NCBI GenBank assembly: GCA_002421605.1
Contig: DISJ01000009.1
Location: 253,717-317,716, forward strand
Length of the DNA stretch: 64,000 nt
Direction of reading: 5' to 3'
Source: Rhodobacteraceae bacterium UBA6213
GTDB lineage: Bacteria; Pseudomonadota; Alphaproteobacteria; Rhodobacterales; Rhodobacteraceae
Of this stretch, positions 26,125 through 34,427 are shown in pieces (the stretch's first letter is position 1; each line of letters opens with the position of its first letter). The position numbers and the translations under genes were made by a program. The notes beneath the pieces are model-generated. The model saw nothing but the letters and a program-made list of their open reading frames with translations, made no database searches and had not been told where the DNA came from.

Positions 26125-26835
26125 GTGGCCTTGACTGATTCCCGCCCGACGCTGCTTGTGACCCGCCCGGCCGCGCAAGCGCGCCGCTTTGCCGAGAGCT
26201 TTGCCGCGCGTTTCGGTGAAGATTGGCCGAAGCTGCTTGCGCCGATGCAGCAGATTGTCGCGCGCAGCGTGCAGGTGCCAGAAGCGCGCGAGTTAGTTTT
26301 TACCTCGGAAAATGCCGTTGCGGCTTTCGCCGCCCTTTCACCCGCCGCCGGGCGGCGCGCATGGTGCGTGGGCGCGCGCACGGCGGTCGCCGCGGCGCGG
26401 GCAGGTTTTGCGCCTGTTACCGGGCCGGGTGACGGCGCGGCACTGGCGTGCGCAATCATCGGCGCAGCACCGCACCCCCCGCTGTTGGTTGCGCGTGGCG
26501 CGCATCAGGCATTCGACATCGCGCACGTCCTTAATTTGGCTGGAATAGAGACGTTTTCTGCCTGCGTTTACACGCAAGAGTCCTTACCTCTACCGGCTGC
26601 TGCCAAGGCGCTTTTGGCGGCGCATTCGCCACTTCTGGTGCCGCTGTTTTCGCCACGCTCGGCGCAGCTTTTCGCGCAAGCGGCGCAGCGCGCGCGCGCG
26701 CCGCTCTGGGTTGCGGCCTTATCGCCAGCTGTAGCGGAATCCTGCGCCGATCTGCATCCCGCCCGGCTGAGAATCGCCGTTTCAGCGAACGCGGAATCGA
26801 TGCTGGACACGCTCGCAAAGCTTGTCGCGGGTTGA
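26125..26835 (+). CDS. hemD: Uroporphyrinogen-III synthase
   Basis: Cyclises hydroxymethylbilane with inversion of ring D. The 236-residue protein is divergent in sequence, as HemD usually is, but shows LLVTRPAAQARRFAESF at the N-terminus, LVFTSENAVAAFAAL near 58-72, WCVGARTA, and FSPRSAQLFAQ near 172-182, all at the expected places of the two alpha/beta domains. Context supports the call: it heads a hemD-Mic60-like-hemY cluster. hemC is not adjacent. GTG start. Confidence 0.85.
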   Translation: MALTDSRPTLLVTRPAAQARRFAESFAARFGEDWPKLLAPMQQIVARSVQVPEARELVFTSENAVAAFAALSPAAGRRAWCVGARTAVAAARAGFAPVTGPGDGAALACAIIGAAPHPPLLVARGAHQAFDIAHVLNLAGIETFSACVYTQESLPLPAAAKALLAAHSPLLVPLFSPRSAQLFAQAAQRARAPLWVAALSPAVAESCADLHPARLRIAVSANAESMLDTLAKLVAG

Positions 26836-26891
26836 GGCGGCGCGAACAGGTGCTTAGATATAGCTGAAGGCGTTTTTGGGGAGAAAGAGCA

Positions 26892-28016
26892 ATGACGACA
26901 TCTGCCGACGAAAACCCAGAAACCATAGAATCCACCGCAGAGCCTGTGCTGATCCCTGAGCCAGAGCTTGACGCGCCCGAGCCGCCGCCGGTTTTGCCAC
27001 CGCCACCGCCACCGCCACGCAAACGCCGTGGGGGGTGGCTAGCTTTACTGCTTGGCGGGGTCGGTGCTGCGGCATTGGGCGCGGGGGCCACGTTTTACCT
27101 TTTGCCGCAGCTACCGGCCCGCTGGCAGCCCGCTGCGGCAATGATCGCGGCCTCTGACGCCGCGCAGGCCGAACGCCTTGCCGCTGTTCAGGCTGAACTG
27201 GGGGCGCTGCAAGCCTCTATTCCGGCAGCGCCAGACCTTGGGCCGTTGCAGACCGCACTCGCCGGGCTTGATGCTCGTCTGGCGGCGCTAGAAGCGCGCC
27301 CGGTTGCGAGCGTCGCTGATACAGGGCCCGCGATCGAGGCATTGCAGGGCGAACTCGCCGCGATCCGTACCGAGTTGGCGCAGGGCGCCACCGGCACGCA
27401 GGCCACAACGGCCGAGATCGCCGCGGCCGCCGCCGATGCTTCAGCCCGGATCGTGGCTGCCGAGGCCGAGGCCGCAGCCTTGCGTGCCAAGGCCGAGGCA
27501 GACGCGGTTGCTCTGCGCGCCGAGGCCGAAGCGGCGGCGTCCAAGGCGCAGGCGCGCGCTGCCGTCGCACAACTGGGTGCCGCGTTGGATTCTGGCGCGC
27601 CGCTTGCTGCACCACTGGCGGCACTTGGCGCGGCGGGGATCACCGTGCCAGCCGCGCTTTCCGCTGATGTGCCGAGCCTTGCTGCCCTGCGCGACGGGTT
27701 TACCCCCGCCGCAAGGGCCGCGCTGGCCGCCGCACGCACCGCAGACCCCGGCGCGAGCCTGATGGATCGGCTTGGCAGCTATCTTTTGGCGCAGACCGGG
27801 GCGCGCTCGTTAGAGGCGCGCGAAGGCGATGACGCCGATGCGGTGCTGTCGCGCGCCGAAGCGGCGCTGGCCACGGGTGATGTCGAAGGCGCGCTTGCCG
27901 CCATATCGGCGCTGCCCGAAGCTGGCCGCGCCGAATTGGCCAATTGGGCCGCTTTGGCCGAACGGCGCGTTGCCGCAACCCAAGCCCTCGCCGCTCTGGC
28001 GCAGGGCCTGAACTGA
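26892..28016 (+). CDS. Mic60/mitofilin-like inner-membrane protein (COG4223 type)
   Basis: The 374-residue protein has an acidic, proline-rich cytoplasmic N-terminus (about 20-42), a basic patch RKRRGG, one transmembrane helix at about 49-71, a long Ala-rich coiled coil (about 85-230), and a C-terminal helical domain like the mitofilin domain. Alphaproteobacterial homologues next to hem genes have been identified as bacterial counterparts of mitochondrial Mic60, shaping intracytoplasmic membranes. It lies between hemD and hemY. Its low sequence complexity limits certainty, but architecture and position agree. Confidence 0.8.
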   Translation: MTTSADENPETIESTAEPVLIPEPELDAPEPPPVLPPPPPPPRKRRGGWLALLLGGVGAAALGAGATFYLLPQLPARWQPAAAMIAASDAAQAERLAAVQAELGALQASIPAAPDLGPLQTALAGLDARLAALEARPVASVADTGPAIEALQGELAAIRTELAQGATGTQATTAEIAAAAADASARIVAAEAEAAALRAKAEADAVALRAEAEAAASKAQARAAVAQLGAALDSGAPLAAPLAALGAAGITVPAALSADVPSLAALRDGFTPAARAALAAARTADPGASLMDRLGSYLLAQTGARSLEAREGDDADAVLSRAEAALATGDVEGALAAISALPEAGRAELANWAALAERRVAATQALAALAQGLN

Positions 28017-28026
28017 GGGGGCTGGC

Positions 28027-29580
28027 ATGGTCTGGTCGTTTCTGAAGATCGCGGTGTTTCTGCTGGTGGTGGCGGCGCTGACACTGGGCGCCACCTATCT
28101 GGTGGAAAGCGGGCAGGGCATCCGCCTTGCATTTGCCGGAACCGAGTACACGCTTGGCCCGTTGCAATCGGCGCTGGCGGCGTTGGCGCTGTTCGTGCTG
28201 GTCTGGCTGGTCATTCGCATCCTCGGGCTGCTTTGGGCGCTGGTGCGATTCATCAACGGCGATGAAACCGCCGTCAGCCGCTATTTCGACCGCAACCGCG
28301 AGCGTAAGGGCTATGAGGCGCTGGCTGAAGGGATGATGGCGGTGGCCTCGGGTGAAGGCCGCTTGGCGCTGTCGAAAGCCGCGAAAGCCGAGAAATACCT
28401 GCGTCGACCCGAACTGACCAACCTGCTTTCCGCGCAGGCGGCCGAGGCCGCAGGCGACACCAAAAAGGCGACCGAAGTTTACAAGCGCCTGTTGGGCGAT
28501 CAGCGCACCCGCTTTGTGGGCGTGCAGGGGCTGATGAAGCAAAGGCTCTCTGAAGGCGATACCGCCACAGCGATGAAGCTTGCCCAAGCCGCATTTGCGC
28601 TAAAGCCGCGCCACGAAGGCGTTCAAGACACGCTTTTGCGCCTGCAATCAGAGCAGGGCGATTGGAAAGGCGCGCGCGAAGTTTTGGGAGCCAAGGTCAA
28701 ACAGGGCCTATTGCCGCGCGATGTGCATAAACGGCGCGATGCGCTGCTGGCGCTGCAAGAAGCCAAGGGGGTGCTGGCCGAAGGTGCCAGCATCGAGGCG
28801 CGCGAGGCGGCGATTGCCGCCAACAAAGCCTCGCCCGACCTTATTCCGGCAGCTGTGATGGCCGCCGAGGCTTACATCGCCAAGGGCGAATCCAAGCCAG
28901 CAACGCGGCTGCTGCTGAAAGCTTGGGAGGCGCAGCCGCATCCATCGCTGGCCGCCACATTCGCTGCAATCGCGCCGGATGAGACCCCGGCCGAGCGGTT
29001 GAAGCGATTTGAACCGCTGTTGAAGCATCGCCCAGAATCCGAAGAAACACGGCTACTGCGCGCCGAGCTTTCGATTGCCGCCGAAGATTTTCCGGCAGCG
29101 CGCCGCGCTGTGGGCGATCTGGCGGAAACCCATCCGACAGCCCGCGCGTTGACCCTGATCGCCGCAATCGAGCGCGGCGAGGGTGCCGATGACTCGGTCG
29201 TGCGCGGATATCTTGCGCGCGCGCTTGGTGCCAGCCGCGGCCCGCAATGGGTGTGCGAGCATTGCCACAACATTCAGGCCGAGTGGGGCCCGGTATGCGA
29301 TAATTGCGGCGGCTTTGACACGCTGTCGTGGCGCGAGCCGACCGGCGGCGGTGTGCCCATCACCAACGGTTCCGAAATGCTGCCCCTGATCGTGGGCACC
29401 CCGCGCCCCGCGCCCGAGGTGTTGGCACCGCCGCCCGAACCCGAACCGGCTGAACCCAGGCCGACTGAACCGCCAGAGGAGTTGACCCAAGCCGAAATCT
29501 TTGCCGAACGTGTGCGGCGTAACCCGCTGGCCGAGCCAGACGCGGTGGCGCTGGCGCGCGGGATGGCGCCGAAAAAATAG
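28027..29580 (+). CDS. hemY: HemY-type TPR membrane protein of the haem gene cluster
   Basis: The 517-residue protein has two N-terminal transmembrane helices (about 4-26 and 41-68), the HemY_N domain, and TPR-like helical repeats from about 95 to 390. Near the end, Cys410, Cys413, Cys424 and Cys427 (CEHC and CDNC) form a probable zinc ribbon reminiscent of the LapB rubredoxin-type knuckle. This is the proteobacterial hem-cluster HemY, not the Bacillus protoporphyrinogen oxidase of the same name; its role is probably structural or regulatory. It follows the Mic60-like gene by 10 bp. Confidence 0.88.
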   Translation: MVWSFLKIAVFLLVVAALTLGATYLVESGQGIRLAFAGTEYTLGPLQSALAALALFVLVWLVIRILGLLWALVRFINGDETAVSRYFDRNRERKGYEALAEGMMAVASGEGRLALSKAAKAEKYLRRPELTNLLSAQAAEAAGDTKKATEVYKRLLGDQRTRFVGVQGLMKQRLSEGDTATAMKLAQAAFALKPRHEGVQDTLLRLQSEQGDWKGAREVLGAKVKQGLLPRDVHKRRDALLALQEAKGVLAEGASIEAREAAIAANKASPDLIPAAVMAAEAYIAKGESKPATRLLLKAWEAQPHPSLAATFAAIAPDETPAERLKRFEPLLKHRPESEETRLLRAELSIAAEDFPAARRAVGDLAETHPTARALTLIAAIERGEGADDSVVRGYLARALGASRGPQWVCEHCHNIQAEWGPVCDNCGGFDTLSWREPTGGGVPITNGSEMLPLIVGTPRPAPEVLAPPPEPEPAEPRPTEPPEELTQAEIFAERVRRNPLAEPDAVALARGMAPKK

Positions 29581-29638
29581 GGCTACACTTCGCGCGCGTT
29601 CAATGCTATCCGGCGCGCCACCGGGTCTTTAGCGCCCG

Positions 29639-29663
29639 GCTGGTAGAGCACATCATTGATAAC
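29639..29663 (+). repeat. Partial duplicate of tRNA-Thr (D-arm to anticodon region)
   Basis: GCTGGTAGAGCACATCATT (29639-29657) matches 18 of 19 bases of the tRNA-Thr segment at 29771-29789, and a few further bases also match. The acceptor and T arms are missing, so it is not a tRNA gene. A direct repeat of an internal tRNA segment 132 bp upstream could be a relic of site-specific integration or of slipped duplication. Confidence 0.65.
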
Positions 29664-29675
29664 ACGCGTGTTATC
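29658..29675. repeat. 18-bp perfect palindrome
   Basis: GATAACACGCGTGTTATC is perfectly self-complementary over 18 bases with no spacer, and overlaps the right end of the partial tRNA repeat. It is 78 bp after the hemY stop. A gapless palindrome of this length suits a dimeric regulator operator better than an RNA hairpin. No protein is assigned. Confidence 0.7.
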
Positions 29676-29711
29676 CAAATAATGACGTGCGAAACCAGAC
29701 ACTTGCGTATG

Positions 29712-29740
29712 TTGACTTTTAAATAGTAAGGCCATAGTAG
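29712..29740 (+). promoter_or_regulatory. Promoter of tRNA-Thr
   Basis: TTGACT (29712-29717), a 17-bp spacer and TAGTAG (29735-29740) are followed 17 bp later by the tRNA 5' end. The same -35 hexamer and spacing occur before tRNA-Leu at the window end. Confidence 0.6.
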
Positions 29741-29756
29741 GGCCACACCAGAAAGT

Positions 29757-29832
29757 GCCGCTGTAGCTCAGCTGGTAGAGCACGTCATTCGTAATGATGG
29801 GGTCGGGAGTTCGAGTCTCTTCAGCGGCACCA
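29757..29832 (+). tRNA. tRNA-Thr, anticodon CGT
   Basis: A 76-nt cloverleaf folds by eye: acceptor GCCGCTG with CAGCGGC, D stem GCTC/GAGC, anticodon stem CGTCA/TGATG with loop TTCGTAA giving anticodon CGT (reads ACG), a five-base variable loop, T stem GGGAG/CTCTT with two G-T pairs and TTCGAGT loop, discriminator A and encoded CCA (29830-29832). Possible weak terminator: GCCCCG (29875-29880) pairs with CGGGGC (29910-29915), followed by CTTTT. Confidence 0.95.
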
Positions 29833-29992
29833 CTACTTTCCACTACTGCCAGCGTAGGTGAACTGACGCTGATCGCCCCGCAAAGCGGAGAGCGCATTTT
29901 GCGTGAGGCCGGGGCACGCCCTTTTGCGACAGCAGTTTCACAGACCAGCCGTCAACTTTTGACGCCGCACTAGATCGGCAGAGACTTGGGCT

Positions 29993-30201
29993 GTGGATTT
30001 TGCTCTGATCAAGACTTTTGTGGAGGTCGCAGCCTCTGGGTCTTTCGTTTCTGTCTCAGAGCGGTTGTTTGTGACCCAGTCGGCGGTCAACCTGCGCATT
30101 CAACGGCTTGAAGATCAACTGGGGCGGCCTTTGTTTACCCGTTAGAAATCCGGGGCGAACTGACCTCGGCGGGGCGCGAGTTTGAAAGCTTTGCGCGGGG
30201 G
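29993..30201 (+). pseudogene. LysR-family regulator remnant (HTH end only, nonsense plus frameshift)
   Basis: From GTG 29993 the frame encodes VDFALIKTFVEVAASGSF and then SERLFVTQSAVNLRIQRLE and QLGRPLFTR, a clear LysR helix-turn-helix, then stops at TAG 30143-30145 after 50 codons. Beyond it KSGA continues in the same frame and ELTSAGREFESFARG in the next one from 30157, matching the usual LysR linker-helix sequence. Similarity then ends and the region runs into the 3' end of the convergent PAP2 gene. The whole effector-binding domain is missing, so the gene is a decayed fragment. Confidence 0.85.
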
Positions 30202-30249
30202 AAACCTGCCTCTGTTTTCTGCTCGCGGTTCCCTTGCTTCGGGTCAATT

Positions 30250-30804
30250 TTACCGTGCGCGAACACGCCGCCAAAAACCAGACAGGCGGCGCAAGACCGG
30301 GCCGCGCCAAGGGCTGGCGGGGCGCAGGAAGCGTTCACAGAAAATACCCCAGATCGCGCCCGCCAGAACCTGCCAAATATTATGCGCCTTGGCCTCGATC
30401 CGCGACGCGCCTGTAAAGGCTGCCGCCAGAATGACCGCGGTTTTTGCGACCGGGTGGCCGGTGATGCAGCTCTGCACCAAGGCGCTGGCGCCAAAGGCTG
30501 CAGTGGCGGTATGGCCCGAGGGAAAGCCCTGCAAGCTGCCGCTGGGGCGCAGGTTGATCGGCGCATCGCCGAGCGCGCGCTTGGTGCCGTGCAGCCCAGT
30601 GAACATGATGACGTAGCGCACAAGGTATTCGCCGACATCGCCGTTGAGCACCGAGCAGCCTATCGCCAGTGCCGGCAGCGCAATCTGAAGGTTGTCACCG
30701 TACCGCTCGACATCGCGCGGCGTGAGCGCGATCACCAGCGCCAGCACCGCAAGGATTATAGCAACGCGGGCGCGCATCGAAAGGCGGCGGGCGGCGGCAA
30801 GCAT
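30250..30804 (-). CDS. PAP2 superfamily membrane phosphatase, atypical active site
   Basis: The 184-residue protein begins MLAAARRLSMRARVAIILAVLAL with an N-terminal transmembrane helix and has the PAP2 core: LRPSGSLQGFPSGHTATAAFGA and ASRIEAKAHNIWQVLAG. PSGH and SR-x5-H are intact, but the Asp expected four residues after the nucleophilic His is Gln, and the Lys seven residues before the RP is Gly. Activity may therefore be altered or lost. GGAG lies 7 bases before the ATG at 30804; the long upstream frame is not protein-like. Substrate unknown (lipid phosphates are typical). Confidence 0.8.
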   Translation of the reverse strand: MLAAARRLSMRARVAIILAVLALVIALTPRDVERYGDNLQIALPALAIGCSVLNGDVGEYLVRYVIMFTGLHGTKRALGDAPINLRPSGSLQGFPSGHTATAAFGASALVQSCITGHPVAKTAVILAAAFTGASRIEAKAHNIWQVLAGAIWGIFCERFLRPASPWRGPVLRRLSGFWRRVRAR

Positions 30805-30982
30805 GGGTGCACTCCGGTAGCGGGTCCAGAACCGTTGTCTAACCGCCGCGCCTGCTGCGGTAAACTCCCAATGCCTGCGGGGCGTGCGCCGCGCTTGGGC
30901 GCAGGTGTGCCGAGTCAAAAGTATCGCCCCGCCCGCGCTGCTGCCCTTGCGGCGCCTTTGTGCGATACATACTCTCGGCGCC

Positions 30983-31684
30983 ATGACGATGGGCATTCTG
31001 CATGGTTGGGGGGAATTACTGGCAGCTTTTGCCGCCTTTTTCCTGTCGCACGCGCTGCCATCGCGCCCGGCGCTGAAGGCGCGCGTGGTGGCGGTGCTGG
31101 GGCGGGCGGGCTATGGGGTGGCGTTTTCGCTGCTATCAACCGGGCTGCTTTACTGGCTGATCGTCGCCACCGGACGCGCGCCCTATGTCGAGCTTTGGCC
31201 GCCTGCGCTATGGCAGCGCTGGACAGTGAACATCATCATGCCGATGGTGGTTCTGCTGGGCACCTTTGGCGTGGCTGCGCCAAATCCGTTCGCGTTTGAG
31301 GGCAAGGCTGCGGGGTTTGACCCGACGCGCCCCGGCATCGCGGGGGTTACGCGACAGCCGCTTTTTTGGGCGATGCTGTTGTGGTCGCTGGCGCATCTGT
31401 TGGCCAATGGCGACGTTGCACACGGGCTGATGTTTGGTGCGTTCGCAGCACTTGCTGCGGCGGGGATGAAGTTGGTGGAAGCGCGCCGGGCCCGCACAAT
31501 GGGGGCGGCGGAATGGGCGCGCCTGACTGCACACACCGGGCTTTGGCCGCTCTGGGCGCTGTTCAGCGGGCGTTGGCGCCCGCACGCGCTGCCGTCTGCC
31601 AAGCGTCTGGGCTTGGCGGTGGTAATCTGGTGGTCGCTGCTGGAACTGCACCCGCTGCTGATTGGCCCCTCGCCGCTACCTTGA
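30983..31684 (+). CDS. NnrU family membrane protein
   Basis: The 233-residue protein, starting MTMGILHGWGELLAAFAAFF, has about six hydrophobic segments, including SLLSTGLLYWLIVA and an AGVTRQPLFWAMLLWSLAHLLANGD stretch typical of NnrU (isoprenylcysteine methyltransferase-like fold). NnrU was named from denitrification gene clusters, but many Rhodobacterales carry members unlinked to nitrogen oxide reductases, and no denitrification gene is seen here. The start could be ATG 30983 or ATG 30989. The 3' end overlaps the convergent epimerase gene by 9 bp. Confidence 0.8.
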   Translation: MTMGILHGWGELLAAFAAFFLSHALPSRPALKARVVAVLGRAGYGVAFSLLSTGLLYWLIVATGRAPYVELWPPALWQRWTVNIIMPMVVLLGTFGVAAPNPFAFEGKAAGFDPTRPGIAGVTRQPLFWAMLLWSLAHLLANGDVAHGLMFGAFAALAAAGMKLVEARRARTMGAAEWARLTAHTGLWPLWALFSGRWRPHALPSAKRLGLAVVIWWSLLELHPLLIGPSPLP

Positions 31685-32536
31685 ACTTTCAGCTTTCAGC
31701 ACGGCTGCCAACCCTTCGCGGTAAGTTGGATAGGCAAGCTGCACGCCCAGCGCGGTTTTGACCCAATCGTTTCGCACCTGCTTGCTTTCGGCGTAAAAGC
31801 TGCGGGTCATCGGACCAAGCTCTGCCTCTGCAAAAGGCACCGAGGGTGGCGGCGGCAGACCCAGCAATTTTGCAGCAAAGGTTATGACATCTTCAGGCGG
31901 CGAAGGCAGATCGTCACACACATTGTAGATGGCGCCAGGGTCTGGTTGCGCCATTGAGGCTGCGAGCACCGTGGCAATGTCGTCTACATGAACGCGCGAA
32001 AACATCTGCCCCGGTTTGATGATTCGGCGTGCGCTGCCGTTTCGGATGGCATCGAACGGCGCGCGGCCGGGGCCATAAATACCCGCAAGGCGAAAGACAT
32101 GCAGCGCAAGACCGGGGTTCATTGCAAGCGCCGACCACGCGGCCTCGGCCTTTGCGCGCGCTTGACCGCGCGCGGTGCCGGGGGTGAGGGGGGTTGTCTC
32201 GTCCACCCATGCGCCGCCGTGGTCGCCGTAAACCCCGGTGGTTGAAAGATAGCCGACCCATTCCAGATGCGACCCCGCAGCGGCAAGCGCCTCGGCCTCG
32301 GCTGCCAGAACCGGGTCACCCTCTGGTCCCGGCGCGATAGAGCTGAGCACATGAGTTACCTCTGCCAGCGCGGGTGCAAGCGAGGTGCCGGGCCACAAAA
32401 CAGGCTCTATTCCAGCGAAAATCAGGGTTTCCGGGCGCCCGCGCGTGGTGCCGATGATGCGCCAGCCTTGCGGCAAAAGCTGCCGAGCCAGTGCCGCAGC
32501 CGTATACCCGTGCCCGATTGTGAGAAGTGTTTTCAT
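31676..32536 (-). CDS. NAD(P)-dependent epimerase/dehydratase family protein (atypical SDR)
   Basis: The 286-residue protein starts MKTLLTIGHGYTAAALARQL, a degenerate Rossmann loop (GHGYTA instead of GxxGxxG), followed by VGYLSTTGVYGDHGGAWVDE with the SDR Tyr, RLAGIYGPGRAPFDAI and FSRVHVDDIATVLAASM. This resembles YeeZ-type atypical extended SDR proteins. Its substrate is unknown. It is divergent from the adenine deaminase gene with an 88-bp gap. Confidence 0.8.
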   Translation of the reverse strand: MKTLLTIGHGYTAAALARQLLPQGWRIIGTTRGRPETLIFAGIEPVLWPGTSLAPALAEVTHVLSSIAPGPEGDPVLAAEAEALAAAGSHLEWVGYLSTTGVYGDHGGAWVDETTPLTPGTARGQARAKAEAAWSALAMNPGLALHVFRLAGIYGPGRAPFDAIRNGSARRIIKPGQMFSRVHVDDIATVLAASMAQPDPGAIYNVCDDLPSPPEDVITFAAKLLGLPPPPSVPFAEAELGPMTRSFYAESKQVRNDWVKTALGVQLAYPTYREGLAAVLKAESSR

Positions 32537-32624
32537 ACACCAACTATCGGCACCTGTCGCCACGCGCGCAAGCCGCCATCACAAGGTCACTTGCAAGCCT
32601 GCGTGACCGGTGGCAGATTTCGGC

Positions 32625-34427
32625 ATGGAACATCAGACTTCATTCAAAACCTGGCCCGAGGCCGCGCCGCGCCTGATTGCCGTGGCTGCTGGGCGCGCCT
32701 TTGCCGATCTGGTCATTCGTGGCGGACAATGGGTCAACGTGCAGACACGCGAAGTGCTGCCCGGATATGACATCGCCATAGCCGAGGGCCGGTTTGCCGC
32801 TATCGCGCCTGACCTTGGCTATTGCATCGGCCCCGAAACCGAGGTGATCGAGGCCAAGGGCCGCTTTATGCTGCCCGGTCTTTGCGATGCGCATATGCAC
32901 ATTGAAAGCGGCATGTTGACCCCAGCCGAGTTTGCCGCAGCGGTTATTCCGCACGGCACCACCAGCATGTTCACCGACCCGCACGAAATTGCCAACGTGC
33001 TGGGGCTGGCCGGTGTGCGGATGATGCATGACGAAGCGCTGATGCAGCCGGTCAACATCTTCACGCAAATGCCGTCCTGCGCGCCCTCGGCACCGGGGTT
33101 GGAGACGACGGGGTTTGAGATAACGCCTGGCGACGTGGTCGAGGCGATGGCATGGCCCGGTATCATCGGCTTGGGCGAGATGATGAACTTTCCCGGTGTG
33201 GTGGCGGGCGATGCCAAGATGTTGGCGGAAATTGCCGCAACGCAAGATGCGCGCAAGACCGTTGGTGGCCACTATGCGAGCCCCGATCTTGGCCGCGCTT
33301 TTGCCGCCTATGTGGCAGGCGGCCCTGCGGATGACCACGAGGGTACCTGCGAAGTTGACGCAATCGCGCGTGTGCGCCTTGGCATGCGCTCGATGATGCG
33401 GCTTGGTTCGGCCTGGTATGACGTGCAGAGCCAGATCAGCGCGGTCACCGAAAAGGGATTGGACCCGCGCAATTTCATTTTGTGCACAGATGATTGCCAT
33501 TCGGGCACGCTGGTGCATGAAGGGCACATGAACCGGGTCTATCGGCACGCGGTTGCCTGCGGCGCCGAGCCGTTGGTCGCGCTGCAGATGTGTACGATCA
33601 ACACCGCCACCCACTTCGGGCTGGAACGCGAACTGGGTAGCATCGCACCGGGGCGGCGGGCAGACCTGATCCTGTCTTCTGATCTGCGCAGCTTGCCGGT
33701 TGAGCAGGTGATCGCGCGCGGGGTGACCGTGGCAAAGGATGGTGTACTGCTGGCCAATTGCCCGCATTACGCTTGGCCGCAAAGCGCGCGCGAAACCGTG
33801 CATCTGGGCAAGGCGTTGAGCGCCGCCGATTTTGCGATTGTCGCACCCAAGGGTGCGAACACCGTGGTTGCGCGGGTCATCGGCGTGGTGGAAAACCAAG
33901 CCCCGACCAAGGCGCTGACCGCAGAGCTGGCCGTGGTCGATGGCCTTGTGCCCGCCGATACCGCCCGCGACATTGCCCAGATTGCACTGGTGGAACGGCA
34001 CCGGGGTACAGGCGGTGTGACGGGTGGCTTTGTTTCGGGTTTTGGCTACAGCGGCCGCATGGCAATGGCCTCGACCGTAGCGCATGACAGCCACCACATG
34101 ATCGTGGTGGGCACCGACCGTGAAATGATGGCGGCTGCCGCGAACCGGCTGGGCGCGCTGGGCGGCGGCATCACGGTCTGGAAAGACGGTGCAGAGCTCG
34201 CCCATGTCGCGCTGCCAATCGCGGGCCTGATGTCAGATGCCCCCGCCGCCGATGTTGCCGCCGCCGCCTTTCGCATGGTTGCCGCGATGGGCGAATGCGG
34301 TTGCACGCTCAACAATGCCTATATGCAGCACAGCCTGCTTGCGCTGGTCGTGATCCCGGAACTTCGGATCTCGGATCTTGGCCTTGTGGATGTGACCCGC
34401 TTTCAATTGACGGATTTGTTTACATGA
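32625..34427 (+). CDS. ade: Adenine deaminase
   Basis: Converts adenine to hypoxanthine and ammonia. The 600-residue amidohydrolase has the metal site CDAHMHIESGML near residues 86-97, FTDPHEIANVLG, GHYASPDLG, LCTDDCHSG near residue 285, and the C-terminal ADEase domain with AHDSHHMIVVGTD and GGGITV. It overlaps the AMP nucleosidase start by ATGA: AMP nucleosidase releases adenine from AMP, and this enzyme deaminates it. ATG 32625 is chosen; a GTG 15 bases upstream is possible. Confidence 0.94.
   Translation: MEHQTSFKTWPEAAPRLIAVAAGRAFADLVIRGGQWVNVQTREVLPGYDIAIAEGRFAAIAPDLGYCIGPETEVIEAKGRFMLPGLCDAHMHIESGMLTPAEFAAAVIPHGTTSMFTDPHEIANVLGLAGVRMMHDEALMQPVNIFTQMPSCAPSAPGLETTGFEITPGDVVEAMAWPGIIGLGEMMNFPGVVAGDAKMLAEIAATQDARKTVGGHYASPDLGRAFAAYVAGGPADDHEGTCEVDAIARVRLGMRSMMRLGSAWYDVQSQISAVTEKGLDPRNFILCTDDCHSGTLVHEGHMNRVYRHAVACGAEPLVALQMCTINTATHFGLERELGSIAPGRRADLILSSDLRSLPVEQVIARGVTVAKDGVLLANCPHYAWPQSARETVHLGKALSAADFAIVAPKGANTVVARVIGVVENQAPTKALTAELAVVDGLVPADTARDIAQIALVERHRGTGGVTGGFVSGFGYSGRMAMASTVAHDSHHMIVVGTDREMMAAAANRLGALGGGITVWKDGAELAHVALPIAGLMSDAPAADVAAAAFRMVAAMGECGCTLNNAYMQHSLLALVVIPELRISDLGLVDVTRFQLTDLFT

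Noticed and set aside
29583..29897. A 104-residue minus-strand reading frame
   Set aside because: It is the antisense translation of the tRNA-Thr gene and its partial repeat, a familiar false gene.
32640..34205. A 521-residue minus-strand frame opposite adenine deaminase
   Set aside because: Histidine- and arginine-rich antisense translation of a clear enzyme gene.
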